A stretch of DNA of 64,000 nucleotides from Streptomyces globisporus (GTDB lineage Bacteria > Actinomycetota > Actinomycetes > Streptomycetales > Streptomycetaceae): the NCBI GenBank assembly GCA_014649555.1, contig BMTG01000007.1:248001-312000 (forward strand), in the 5' to 3' direction. Below, piece by piece: positions 49,818-58,533 of this stretch (positions are counted from its first letter, which is position 1; every line of letters starts with the position of its first letter). The notes under the pieces are model-generated. The model was not told the DNA's origin. It ran no database searches and worked only from the letters and a program-made list of their open reading frames with translations. The position numbers were made by a program, and so were the translations under genes.

Positions 49818-50920
49818 CGGGCCAGCCAGCCCGGGGCGACGGCGGCCGGGCTGTGCAGGGCGGGTCCTTGGGTCATCTCCATCGCGAAGTCGTCGGCCAG
49901 TTCGAGGAGGGTGGCCCGCCCCTCCAGCTCCGCGAGCCAGGCCGGCGGCAGCGCGGTCTCCCCGTGCAGGGCGCCCAGCAGCGCCCCACAGACCGACCCG
50001 GTGGCGCGGGAGGGACCGCTGTGGTTCACCGCGAGCCGCAGCCCGTGCCGGATGTCCTCGCTGACCAGCGCGCAGTACACGGCCACCGCGAGGACCTCCT
50101 CGGCCGCGTCGCTCGCGCCCAGCGCCTCGATCAGGGCCGGGCCCGGGATGCCCTGCCGTACCGAGCCGAGGGCCTGGCGCAGGGCCTCGGTCACCGCCTC
50201 GTGGCCGGGACGTTCCGCGAGGAGGGCCAGCGTGTTCTGTACCGCGCCGTCCAGGCTCTCGCCGCGCGCCAGGCCGTGCACCAGTACGGCGAAGGCTCCG
50301 GCCGACAGCTGTGCGGCCGGGTGGCCGTGGGACTGGGCCGCGCACTCGACGGCCAGCTGGAGCACGAGCCCCGGCTCCCAGCCCACGAGGAGCCCGAAGG
50401 GCGCGGACCGGGTGAGCGCGCCGGCGTCCCTGGCGGTGGGGTTCTTCGGCCGGTCCAGGGTGCCCATGACGGTGTCGCCGAAGCCGCCGAGGCATTCCCG
50501 GGCGGGATCGCGGCGGACGTAGAGCCATTCCTCGGCGGCCAGCCAGCCGTTGTCCTCGCGCCGTTCGTCGGGCCCCCAGTCGTGCTGGGTGGCGGCCCAG
50601 CGCAGATGGGCCCGGTGCACATCGGTGGGCGGGTGCCAGGCGCCGGTGTCGCGGCGGACCTGGGCGCGGATCAGGCCGTCGACGGTGAACAGGGTGAGCT
50701 GGGTGAGGGCGGTGACGGCGCCGCGTCTGCCGTGCGCGGGGACGTAGTCGGCGACCCCTTCGACCCCGTGGGCGGCGCGGATCTCCTCCAGAACGAGCCC
50801 GCTGACCCCGGCCCCGAGCGCGTCCCCGACGGCCCCGCCGAGCAGGGCCCCGCGGACCCGGCTGCGGAAGTCCTGCTGCTCGGCCCGGCCCCAGACCGCA
50901 GCTGTGGTCCCTGTGCTCAC
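49802..50920 (-). CDS. ADP-ribosylglycohydrolase-fold protein lacking metal ligands
   Basis: 372 aa, GTG start. The fold is clear from RVRGALLGGAVGDALGAG at residue 20 and NHSGPSRATGSVCGALLGALHG near 310. However, the two metal-binding motifs of active DraG-type enzymes are altered: the TDDTQM-type motif reads TALTQLTLFT, and the GDSDSTGA-type motif reads GPSRATGS. The magnesium-binding Asp residues are therefore absent. It may bind ADP-ribose or an ADP-ribosylated partner without cleaving it. It shares its 3' end with the symporter gene. Confidence 0.85.
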   Translation of the reverse strand: MSTGTTAAVWGRAEQQDFRSRVRGALLGGAVGDALGAGVSGLVLEEIRAAHGVEGVADYVPAHGRRGAVTALTQLTLFTVDGLIRAQVRRDTGAWHPPTDVHRAHLRWAATQHDWGPDERREDNGWLAAEEWLYVRRDPARECLGGFGDTVMGTLDRPKNPTARDAGALTRSAPFGLLVGWEPGLVLQLAVECAAQSHGHPAAQLSAGAFAVLVHGLARGESLDGAVQNTLALLAERPGHEAVTEALRQALGSVRQGIPGPALIEALGASDAAEEVLAVAVYCALVSEDIRHGLRLAVNHSGPSRATGSVCGALLGALHGETALPPAWLAELEGRATLLELADDFAMEMTQGPALHSPAAVAPGWLARYPRG

Positions 50921-51088
50921 CCCGCCGCCTTCCCGTCACCACGTGCTCGGATGCGCGGGCCTCTGCGGGCGACCGCGCAAGCACTGTAATCGAACGGGAA
51001 CGGGCGGTAGAGGGGGCGACCTGGGTACGTACGGGTATGTCGACGGACGTCCTTGAGGTCGTTTTTGGGCGGTGGGGCGGACAGGCCC

Positions 51089-51829
51089 TCAGGCCCGCTC
51101 CCCGCCCCGGGGCCCCTCGGTCATGATCCGGCGCACGGCCGCACGCGTGATGGGGCCGCCCAGATCGACTGTCTCCTCATCCGTGACGAAGACGCCGCCC
51201 CCGGCACCGCCTCCACGTCCCGGGCGTGACCGGCCCTCGACTGCCGCCAGCACGGCGTCGGCCAGCTCCGCCACCGTACGTCCGCCGCCGGTGTCGACCC
51301 GGTCCAGGCCGAGCGCGTCGACGGCGTCCACCATCAGCGTCTGGTAGCGCTCGGTACGGGCCAGGAACCGGTCCATGAGCCTCCGCTCCCCCTCCGACGC
51401 CTGCTCGTAGCGCCCGGCCGCCCGTACCCGATCGCGTACGACCGTGTCGTCGGCGGTCAGCCACACAGCGGCCGTACGGGGCACCGTCAGCCGGGCGACC
51501 CGCTCGGGCCACAGCGCCGAGCCCTCCAGGACCAGGCCCGGCGAGCCGGCCTGCGCGCGGTCGGTGATCAGCTCCTCGATACGTGGCCAGAGCCGTTCGT
51601 AGTGGGCGAGGACCGAGGCGATGAGCTCGTCGGTGGTCAAGGTCCCGTAGTGCTCGGCAACATGGGGTGGCACCTCGCGCTCCGGGGTCCGCCAAGGTCG
51701 TCCCGGGTGCCGGGCCAGGGCGTCCGTGGAGCGGTGCTCGAACCCGAGCCGCTCCGCCACCGCCTCGGCGACGGTCGACTTCCCGGTGTTCGAGGTCCCG
51801 CCGATCAGCACCACCCGCACATCGCGCAT
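51089..51829 (-). CDS. P-loop kinase, 2-phosphoglycerate-kinase-like
   Basis: 246 aa. Walker A is LIGGTSNTGKST at residue 8, followed by a base-specific region (EHRSTDALARHPGRPW), an LVLEGSALWPERV strand, and a lid RDRVRAAGRYE. The form resembles small-molecule kinases such as shikimate or 2-phosphoglycerate kinases. The last 35 residues are a Gly-rich linker and an acidic tail. It starts ten bases after the TPR ATPase gene on the same strand, so the two are cotranscribed. The substrate is unknown. Confidence 0.8.
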   Translation of the reverse strand: MRDVRVVLIGGTSNTGKSTVAEAVAERLGFEHRSTDALARHPGRPWRTPEREVPPHVAEHYGTLTTDELIASVLAHYERLWPRIEELITDRAQAGSPGLVLEGSALWPERVARLTVPRTAAVWLTADDTVVRDRVRAAGRYEQASEGERRLMDRFLARTERYQTLMVDAVDALGLDRVDTGGGRTVAELADAVLAAVEGRSRPGRGGGAGGGVFVTDEETVDLGGPITRAAVRRIMTEGPRGGERA

Positions 51830-51839
51830 ACCCGCGACC

Positions 51840-54251
51840 CTACGACCCCGCAGGGGAGGCCCCCAGCCGCTCCCGCCGCTCCCGGGCCCACGCGTACCCG
51901 GGGTCCAGCTCCAGCGCCCGGTCCAGGTCCGCCCGGGCCTCCGGAATGCGGCCGAGGGCCTCCAGGGCGGCGGCCCTGCTGCCGTGGGCCCAGGCGTAGT
52001 CGGGGTCCAGGGCGAGGGCCCGGTCGTAGCAGGCGACGGCCTCCTCGTACCGGCCCGTCGCCCGGTACACCTCGCCCCGCTCCCCCTCCGTCCCGGCCCG
52101 CCCGGGGTTCAGCTCCTCGGCCCGGTCCAGGTCGGCGAGGGCGCCCACCGGGTCGCCCAGGACCGTGCGGACCCGGGACCGCCGCACCAGCGCCCAGGCG
52201 TACTCCGGCCACAGGGCGATCGCCCGGTCGAAGTCGTCGAGCGCCTCCTCGGGGCGGCCCAGCACATGGCGGACCAGGCCCCGGCTGCCCAGCGGCACGG
52301 CGTCGGACGGGTCCAGGGCGTGCGCCCGGTCCAGGACGGTCAGGGCCTCCGCCGGCCGGCCCATCCGCCGGTACGTCTCGCCCCGCTCCCGCACCGCCCA
52401 GGCCCAGGCGGGGGCGATCTCCTCGGCCCGGTCCAGGTCGGCGAGGGCCTCCTCGTAGCGGCCGAGCGAGCGCAGGATCACCGCCCGGCCCTGGTGGGCG
52501 CGTTCGCTGCGCGGGTCCACGGCGATGGCCCGCCCGTGGTCGGAGAGCGCGGCGTCCAGCTCCCCCGCCCGGAACCGGTCCCAGGCCCGCGCCACGAGGG
52601 CGGCCGCCCGGTCCCGGTCTGTCAGCTCGGCCCGGGTCAGCAGGAGCCCGAGGGCGGCGGTGGGGCGGGGGCCGTGGTCGGTTATGGCGGCGAGGAGGTC
52701 CCGGCCCCACTCCCGCAGCACGGCGTTGTCGGCGTCCTCGCCCGCGTCCACCAGGGTCCGGGCCCAGTGCCGGGCGCGGGACGGCCGCTGGGCGAGGAGC
52801 TCGATCCCGGCGCGCAGGGCCTCGGGCAGCGCGGTGCGGGGGCGGGCGCACAACCGGTGGTAGAGCACGTCCAGAGCCGCCCGCCGCCAGGGCTGCTCGG
52901 CCCAGAGCCGTTCCGGGTCGATGCCCTCGGCCGCCGCGTCCCGGCGGGCGGCGAAGGCCTCGGCCAGCCGGTCGTGCGCCGCCTTCCACCGCCGGGGGGA
53001 ACCGGTGCGCTGGAGGCGGAGCATCGGGGCCCGGACGACGGCGTGATAACGGGAGCGCCCGCTGTACGGCTCGGCGACGAAGGGCAGTTCGTGCAGCCAG
53101 TCGTAGAGCCCGGGCACGGCGTGCGGCCCGTCCTGCGGTACGGCGACGGCGACCAGGTCCTCGTCGAACCGGCGGGGCAGCGCGCAGGCGAGCGCGGCCG
53201 CACGGCGGGCCGGGTCGCTCTCCCCGGCCAGGAAGCGTTCGACGGCGGTCGCGTTGGCCTCACCGGCCGCGCCGGGATTGGCGGCGAGCGTCGACACCAG
53301 GACCGGCAGCCCGCCGGAGAGCCGCAGCACCTCCCGTACGACGGGCTCCGCCACCACCCCGCGTTCGTGCAGGAGTTGGCGCGCCTCCTCCTCCGTGAAC
53401 GGCCCCAGCGGCACGTCGGCGACGAGCCTGCCCCGGTCGCCCCAGTGCGCGGGGTCGAGGCGGCGCTGGCCGGCCAGGGTCAGGACGAGGTTGGCGGGCA
53501 GTTCGCCGTACCGCCCGGGGGTCAACAGGTCCGCGAGCCACCGGTCCAGTTGGGGTGCGGTGCGCTCGTAGGTGTCCAGGAACAGGGCGATCCAGGGCAC
53601 GGCGTCCGCGACCCGGTCGAGCTCGGCGACGAACACCGGGGTGAGGACCTGGACCGGCTCCGCCAGCAGCCGGGCCTCCTCCACCTGCCGGGCCCGCCCG
53701 CCGAACACCGCCCGCAGCCCGCCCGCGCCCCGCGCCACGACCGCCGGGTCGATGCCCCCGGCCAGCGCCCCGACGACCGGTATCGCCCCGGCCGCGATCA
53801 GCCCGGCCTGCGCCGCGGCGAGCGCTCCGGGCGAAGGACCCGTGCCCGCGCCCTCGTTGTCCGCCGCGAGCCGGCCCGCCGCCTCGTGGAGCGCGCGCCG
53901 GTAGGTGGCGAGCAGCCGGTCGAGCGCCTTGAGCGGATGCCCCTGCTCGGCGAACTGCGCTGCGAACGAAGCGAGTACGTCCGGGACGGAGTCGGCGCTC
54001 TCGTCGGCCGACGCGGTCAGCGCCCCGAACTCCCCTGCTGCCTGGCGCCATTCACGTAGCAGCGAGGTCTTGCCGACCCCGGCGTTGCCCCGCACATGAA
54101 AGACGAACCGGTGCCGGGGATCCTCGGGCGGAAGCGTGAAGTTGGCGCGGAACAGACCGAGTTCGGCCTCCCGCCCGACGAAGGCGGCACGGCGCCGGCT
54201 TTCGACGATCTGCTGGAGGGAGAGGCGGCGGGGCGGGGACGGCGGAGGCAT
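51840..54251 (-). CDS. STAND-like ATPase with C-terminal TPR array
   Basis: 803 aa. An N-terminal AAA/STAND NTPase: VGREAEL precedes Walker A RGNAGVGKTSLLREW (about residue 55), Walker B is PWIALFLDTYER (about 220), and a sensor region lies at NLVLTLAGQRRLDP. The middle (350-530) is a helical linker. From about 540 at least seven TPR units follow, many with the pattern ALADLDRAEELNP. No effector domain, membrane helix or DNA-binding domain is visible. Such proteins sense a ligand through the TPRs and switch by oligomerisation. It is operonic with the small kinase gene. Confidence 0.85.
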   Translation of the reverse strand: MPPPSPPRRLSLQQIVESRRRAAFVGREAELGLFRANFTLPPEDPRHRFVFHVRGNAGVGKTSLLREWRQAAGEFGALTASADESADSVPDVLASFAAQFAEQGHPLKALDRLLATYRRALHEAAGRLAADNEGAGTGPSPGALAAAQAGLIAAGAIPVVGALAGGIDPAVVARGAGGLRAVFGGRARQVEEARLLAEPVQVLTPVFVAELDRVADAVPWIALFLDTYERTAPQLDRWLADLLTPGRYGELPANLVLTLAGQRRLDPAHWGDRGRLVADVPLGPFTEEEARQLLHERGVVAEPVVREVLRLSGGLPVLVSTLAANPGAAGEANATAVERFLAGESDPARRAAALACALPRRFDEDLVAVAVPQDGPHAVPGLYDWLHELPFVAEPYSGRSRYHAVVRAPMLRLQRTGSPRRWKAAHDRLAEAFAARRDAAAEGIDPERLWAEQPWRRAALDVLYHRLCARPRTALPEALRAGIELLAQRPSRARHWARTLVDAGEDADNAVLREWGRDLLAAITDHGPRPTAALGLLLTRAELTDRDRAAALVARAWDRFRAGELDAALSDHGRAIAVDPRSERAHQGRAVILRSLGRYEEALADLDRAEEIAPAWAWAVRERGETYRRMGRPAEALTVLDRAHALDPSDAVPLGSRGLVRHVLGRPEEALDDFDRAIALWPEYAWALVRRSRVRTVLGDPVGALADLDRAEELNPGRAGTEGERGEVYRATGRYEEAVACYDRALALDPDYAWAHGSRAAALEALGRIPEARADLDRALELDPGYAWARERRERLGASPAGS

Positions 54252-54449
54252 GGGGCCAGTCTGTCAGCGGCCGTGACCCTACGGGAGCCGCCGCCGTCCG
54301 TCACCGATCGCCGACGTCCGGCAGCCACCGCAGGCCCTGCCCCGCGCCCCCGTCCTCACCGGACAGGGCGCGGACCCTCGTGCCTACTCAACCGCCCCTG
54401 AGTACCGACACTCATGATCACGCGCCGACCGCTGCCTAGCGTGGCCGGC

Positions 54450-55043
54450 ATGGACACGGAAGAAGCAGCCGCCACCGCAACAGACACCTCACCCCCCGCG
54501 AGCTCGCGGGGGTTCTTCGGCTGCGTGATCGCCCTGATCGCCTTCTTCACGCTGATCGCGCTGGGAGCGCATGCCATCACGGAGTTCGAGAAGGGCCTCG
54601 ACGGCGACGGGCAGGTGGAGCAGCCCGGCCTTTCGGGCAGTGTGTCCCAGCCCCTGGGTCCCGGTACGACGGCCCGTTACGAGGACGGGCTGTGGGTCAC
54701 CGTCAGCCGCCCCGAGCGACACGACAACGGCACCTACAGCGCCACCGTGACCTTCAAGAACGACACCGACGAAGAACTGCGCCTCGGCGATGAGGAGTTC
54801 TCCGACACACTCGACGTCGAGCCCGGCGAGTCCGGCCAGGACTACGCCCCAGGCGAGGACGTGAACTGGCTGAACCCGGACGAGGCCGCCGCCGTCCTCC
54901 TGCCGCCGCTCCCCGAGGGCGAGGAGCGCACCGTCCCGGTCCGTCTGAAGCCGGATCGGAAGGGTGCCCCGGTCACGCTGGAGGTCACCCCACCGCACCC
55001 CGGCTACCGGGAGACGGCCTACTTTCAGCTCACTCTGGGCTGA
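54450..55043 (+). CDS. Membrane-anchored DUF4352-like protein
   Basis: 197 aa from the ATG at 54450; an in-frame ATG at 54414 adds 12 residues. One helix (about residues 23-42, FFGCVIALIAFFTLIALGAHAI) anchors a secreted immunoglobulin-like domain with TVSRPERHDNGTYSATVTFKNDTDEELRLGD, the beta-sandwich pattern of DUF4352 proteins. Function unknown. The 3' end overlaps the convergent gene by 14 bases. Confidence 0.75.
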   Translation: MDTEEAAATATDTSPPASSRGFFGCVIALIAFFTLIALGAHAITEFEKGLDGDGQVEQPGLSGSVSQPLGPGTTARYEDGLWVTVSRPERHDNGTYSATVTFKNDTDEELRLGDEEFSDTLDVEPGESGQDYAPGEDVNWLNPDEAAAVLLPPLPEGEERTVPVRLKPDRKGAPVTLEVTPPHPGYRETAYFQLTLG

Positions 55044-55446
55044 GCCCGCAGGCCCTGATTCGCGCCTCGGCCCAGGCGCGGGCGGCCGTCACGTCCTGCG
55101 TGGCCGTCGTCGGGCAGCCCCAGAGGTTCTCACCGCTGTGGATCGTCGCCGCGCGCTCCGCCGGAATGTCCGCGGGGGCCACGAAGGCGAGCCCGCGGCA
55201 GAACGCCGTGAGGCCGGGCCGGATCAGCTTGAGGGTCCGGATGCGGTCGGCGGCGGAGGGCGCGTCGCCGGATGCCGGCGGGGTGCGCCCTTCCGGTGGC
55301 GCGGGCATCAGGAGGACCGCCGCGAACGGTTCGGCGCGTTCCGTGAGGGCACGCAACACGTCGAGGATCACTGCCTGGGCGTGTTCCATGGGCAGTCCCG
55401 AGGCGTCGATCTCCCGTGGCCCCTGTACCGCTCTCCGTACGTCCAT
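55030..55446 (-). CDS. Hypothetical protein, possibly STAS-like
   Basis: 138 aa, soluble. The pattern EIDASGLPMEHAQAVILDVLRALTERAEPFAAVLLMPAP and a later AFVAPADIPAERAATIH recall single-domain proteins that sense electrostatic charge or bind sigma-factor partners, but no family is certain. Three Cys occur in the last half. It is divergent from a TetR-type gene across a 72-base gap with a long palindrome, so is probably its target. Confidence 0.6.
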   Translation of the reverse strand: MDVRRAVQGPREIDASGLPMEHAQAVILDVLRALTERAEPFAAVLLMPAPPEGRTPPASGDAPSAADRIRTLKLIRPGLTAFCRGLAFVAPADIPAERAATIHSGENLWGCPTTATQDVTAARAWAEARIRACGLSPE

Positions 55447-55463
55447 CGGGTGACCGTAACAGC

Positions 55464-55486
55464 ATTAGCGACCATTGGTCACTAAT
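55464..55486. promoter_or_regulatory. 23-bp palindromic operator
   Basis: ATTAGCGACCA-T-TGGTCACTAAT, two 11-base arms with a single mismatch. It fills the gap between the divergent hypothetical gene and the TetR-type gene, 32 bases before the latter, and is AT-richer than its surroundings. Strong candidate for the TetR protein's own site. Confidence 0.75.
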
Positions 55487-55518
55487 AGGCACGCGCCTTC
55501 CCTGCGTACGCTGCCCCG

Positions 55519-56460
55519 ATGGACAGCACCGCAGGGAACGCGCGACCCGGACGGCCGCCCCGGCTGAGCCGGGAGCGGATCGCCGATGCCGCCCTGCAGG
55601 GGGACGTCGCGACGCTCACCATGCGGGAGCTCGCGACGAGGCTCGGGGTCTCGCACTCTTCGCTGTACCGGTGGGTGCCCGATCGCGACGGCGTGCTGGA
55701 TCTCGTCAGTGGGGTCATGGTCGAGCGGGTGCTCCCGGCGGACGAGCCGGATGCCGCGACCTGGTTCGACTGGCTGACACGGCTGGCGTGGGCGATGCAC
55801 GACGAGTTCCTGGCGGTGCCCGGGTACGCCGCGCATGTGGCCCGGCCGCACCGCCACCACCCCGAGTCGTTCGGGCGGCTGCGCGGCGGAGCGGTCGCCG
55901 CGTTCCGCGCGGGCGGCGCCGACGCACAGCAGGCCGAGCAGAACTGGACCGTCTTCGGCCACGGTGTGGTCCGGTGGCTGGCCGCCGCGGGCAGCGCCCC
56001 GGCGGAGCCGCCGTTCGGCCGCTACCTCGACACGCTGCTGCGCGGTCTGCCCCGCCACGACGAGGATCGCCCCCCGTCCGGGCGCCCGGCGGCGGCCGCG
56101 CCCACGGCCCCGACCACCGCCGTCTCCCCCTCCGTCGGCGACGAGCATCTGCTCGCACTCACCCGGAGCCTCGTGTCGGAATCGGCGAAGGTCCGGGAGC
56201 GGGCGTGCGAGACGATCTCCGACTGGGCGCGGTCCTTCGACCGCCGGGAGGCCCGCACCCTGGCCTCCCTCCTCGCCTCGGCCGCCGTCCTGGAGCAGGA
56301 CGCGGACTGCCTGGAGAGCGAGCTGAACGCACTCGGCGAGCTTTCGACGGCGGGCCTCTTCGACGCCGCGGACATCGCCACCCTGCGCCGCCTGCCGCGG
56401 GACTCCGTACGCCCGGCCGACGTCGAGCACCTGGACAACCTGATGGAGGAGTACTTCTGA
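55519..56460 (+). CDS. TetR regulator fused to a C-terminal helical domain
   Basis: 313 aa. Residues 1-190 are an ordinary TetR protein: HTH RLSRERIADAALQGD...LATRLGVSHSSLYRWVPDRDGV, then a TetR_C-like ligand domain (EFLAVPGYAAHVARPHRHHPESF). After a Pro/Ala/Thr linker (about 190-210), a second domain begins: LALTRSLVSESAKVRERACETISDW, REARTLASLLASAAVLEQDADCLESELNALGEL and ADIATLRRLPRDSV. That part looks like a small stand-alone HEAT-like or Imm30-like protein joined on. Ordinary TetR proteins end near residue 200. Confidence 0.82.
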   Translation: MDSTAGNARPGRPPRLSRERIADAALQGDVATLTMRELATRLGVSHSSLYRWVPDRDGVLDLVSGVMVERVLPADEPDAATWFDWLTRLAWAMHDEFLAVPGYAAHVARPHRHHPESFGRLRGGAVAAFRAGGADAQQAEQNWTVFGHGVVRWLAAAGSAPAEPPFGRYLDTLLRGLPRHDEDRPPSGRPAAAAPTAPTTAVSPSVGDEHLLALTRSLVSESAKVRERACETISDWARSFDRREARTLASLLASAAVLEQDADCLESELNALGELSTAGLFDAADIATLRRLPRDSVRPADVEHLDNLMEEYF

Positions 56461-56499
56461 CGGGCCTGTTGCCGCAGCAGCGCGAGGCCTCGGCCACGG

Positions 56500-57396
56500 T
56501 CAGACGGCGCCCGCCCTCTCCCCCTCCCCCTTCCTCAGGACCTCGATGACGCTCGCGTAGCTGCTGGATCCGTGGCCCGCGTCCCGGGTGCGTTCCATCG
56601 TGGCCTTGAGGAGTTCGGGCAGGGCGTTGTCGAGGCCGCGGGCGGCTGCCGCGTGGAGCAGGTGGTCGACGGTCGCGATCTGTACGTCGACGGTGGCATC
56701 GTCGCCCGGGTAGTGGCCGGCGTCGACCTGGGCGGCGTACGTGGTCAGGAATCCGGTCACCGCGCTCAGCCAGCGGATGGCGACCGGGGTGAAGGAGGTC
56801 GCCTCGATCTTCTCCGCGCCGACGAGGGCCGTGCCGTGCAGCCAGCCGGTCATGGTGGCCCACATCAGACCGAGCAGCGCGGCGTCGTAGAGGGAGGCCA
56901 GGCCGGGTTCGGCGCCCAGGTGCAGGGGGTCACCCAGGGCCTCCAGGGCCGGGCGGTGCGCGTCGAGGACGGTCCGCGACCCGCTGTAGAGGAACATCAT
57001 CTCCGGGCTGCCGACGCCCGGCGGAGTGGTCATGATCGCGCCGTCGAGATAGTCGACGGAGTGCGAACGGGCCCACGCGGCGGCTTCCTGGGCCTGCTCC
57101 GGGGAGCCGGAGGTGAGGTTGACCAGGGACTTGCCCGCCAGGGAGCCCGCGACGGGGTCGAGGGTGGCGTGCAGGGCGTCGTAGTCCAGTACGCACACGA
57201 TGACCAGTGAGCTCGCCGCGACGGCCTCCTCGGGTGTCGCGGCCCGCCGCGCCCCCCGGTCGACCAGCGGTTGCGCCTTCCCGGCCGAACGGTTCCACAC
57301 GGTGGTCGGGTGGCCCCGCTCCAGCAGGGTGGCGGCCAGCGCCGATCCCATCTGCCCCAGCCCGATGACCGTCACGGCCGAACGCTCGGTACCCAT
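56500..57396 (-). CDS. Imine reductase-type NAD(P)-dependent oxidoreductase
   Basis: 298 aa from the ATG at 57396. Rossmann start VTVIGLGQMGSALAATLLERGH, NADP-type TVWNRSAGKAQPLV, then VIVCVLDYDALH, the interdomain helix, YLDGAIMTTPPGVGSP and SLYDAALLGLMWATM, the last holding the acidic residue typical of imine reductases (IREDs). It belongs to the beta-hydroxyacid dehydrogenase superfamily. IREDs reduce cyclic imines; native substrates are mostly unknown. Divergent from a GlxA-type regulator. Confidence 0.85.
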   Translation of the reverse strand: MGTERSAVTVIGLGQMGSALAATLLERGHPTTVWNRSAGKAQPLVDRGARRAATPEEAVAASSLVIVCVLDYDALHATLDPVAGSLAGKSLVNLTSGSPEQAQEAAAWARSHSVDYLDGAIMTTPPGVGSPEMMFLYSGSRTVLDAHRPALEALGDPLHLGAEPGLASLYDAALLGLMWATMTGWLHGTALVGAEKIEATSFTPVAIRWLSAVTGFLTTYAAQVDAGHYPGDDATVDVQIATVDHLLHAAAARGLDNALPELLKATMERTRDAGHGSSSYASVIEVLRKGEGERAGAV

Positions 57397-57471
57397 GTCT
57401 CGCCAACTCCCTTGCCTCTGCCCACGCCTGGGCCGCTTGATCACGTACGACCACGCTCGCAGGACGGGAAG

Positions 57472-57517
57472 GGTGGCAGAAGTGACAGTGGTGACGGGTG
57501 CCACCAAATTCCTGCCA
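57472..57517. promoter_or_regulatory. Inverted repeats GGTGGCA-N20-TGCCACC
   Basis: A perfect 7-bp dyad (57472-57478 and 57499-57505) with a further CTGCCA at 57512-57517, in the 134-base divergent gap before the GlxA-type regulator gene. Candidate regulator site. Confidence 0.5.
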
Positions 57518-57530
57518 TACGCTGAGCCGC

Positions 57531-58517
57531 ATGAGAGCTGGTTCCGTGGCCGTCGTCGTGACCGAGGAGATACACCTCCCCTCCTGGGACCTGTACGAAC
57601 TGAGCATCCCCTGCACGGTGTTCGGGAAGCCGCAGCCCGACCTGGCGGACCCCTGGTACGACCTGCGGCTGTGCGGCATGCGGGAGCCGGGCTCCGGGGC
57701 GCAGGCGATGACCGGGCTGTCCCTGCACACCCCCTACGGCCTCGACGATCTCGTCGAGGCAGACACGGTCATCGTGCCCTCGGTCCCCGACCCGTGCGTG
57801 GACGAGGGCCGGCCGCTGCCGCCGGAGCTGATCACGGCCCTGCGCCGCGCCCACGACGCCGGCGCCCGCATGGTCTCCCTGTGCACGGGCGCCTTCGCGC
57901 TCGCCGAGGCCGGCATCCTCGACGGCCGTCGCGCCACCGCCCACTGGCTGCACACCGCTCAACTGGCCGCGCGCTACCCGAAGGTCCGGGTCGACGACTC
58001 GGTGCTGTACGTGGACGACGGCGACGTCCTCACGAGCGCCGGCCTGACCGCCGGACTCGACCTCTGCCTCCACCTCGTACGCCGCGACCTCGGCGCGCAC
58101 GTGGCCAACCAGCTGGCCCGCCGCATGGTGGTCCCGGCCCACCGCCCGGGCGGCCAGGCCCAGTTCATCGAGCAGCCCGTTCCCGCCGGCGACGACGGGG
58201 GCCTGGCGCCCGTACTGGACTGGGCCCGGGCGCACCTCGACCAGCCGCTGACGGTCGAGGACCTGGCCCGGCAGGCCGCGATGAGCCCGCGCACCCTCTA
58301 CCGGCGGCTCCAGGCGGCCACCGGGGTGACTCCGCTGCAGTGGCTCCTCAACCAGCGGCTGCGCCGCGCCCAGGGCCTGCTGGAATCGACGGACCTGCCG
58401 ATCTCGCGCATCGGGGAGCTGAGCGGCCTCGGCACGGCGAACAACCTCCGCCACCACTTCCTCAAGCAGATCGGGGTCTCGCCGAGCGACTACCGACGCG
58501 CCTTCCCACCCGCGTGA
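57531..58517 (+). CDS. GlxA family AraC-type transcriptional regulator
   Basis: 328 aa from the ATG at 57531. The N-terminal DJ-1/PfpI-like domain (VAVVVTEEIHLPSWDLYELSIPCTVFG) has the nucleophile-elbow MVSLCTGAFALAEAGIL and AHWLHTAQLA. The C-terminal AraC domain (about 225-320) contains two HTH units: TVEDLARQAAMSPRTLYRRLQAATG and ISRIGELSGLGTANNLRHHFLKQIG. It should regulate the divergent imine reductase gene. DJ-1-type sensors respond to small carbonyl or amine metabolites. Confidence 0.92.
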   Translation: MRAGSVAVVVTEEIHLPSWDLYELSIPCTVFGKPQPDLADPWYDLRLCGMREPGSGAQAMTGLSLHTPYGLDDLVEADTVIVPSVPDPCVDEGRPLPPELITALRRAHDAGARMVSLCTGAFALAEAGILDGRRATAHWLHTAQLAARYPKVRVDDSVLYVDDGDVLTSAGLTAGLDLCLHLVRRDLGAHVANQLARRMVVPAHRPGGQAQFIEQPVPAGDDGGLAPVLDWARAHLDQPLTVEDLARQAAMSPRTLYRRLQAATGVTPLQWLLNQRLRRAQGLLESTDLPISRIGELSGLGTANNLRHHFLKQIGVSPSDYRRAFPPA

Positions 58518-58533
58518 CGGGCCCCGGTGGCCT

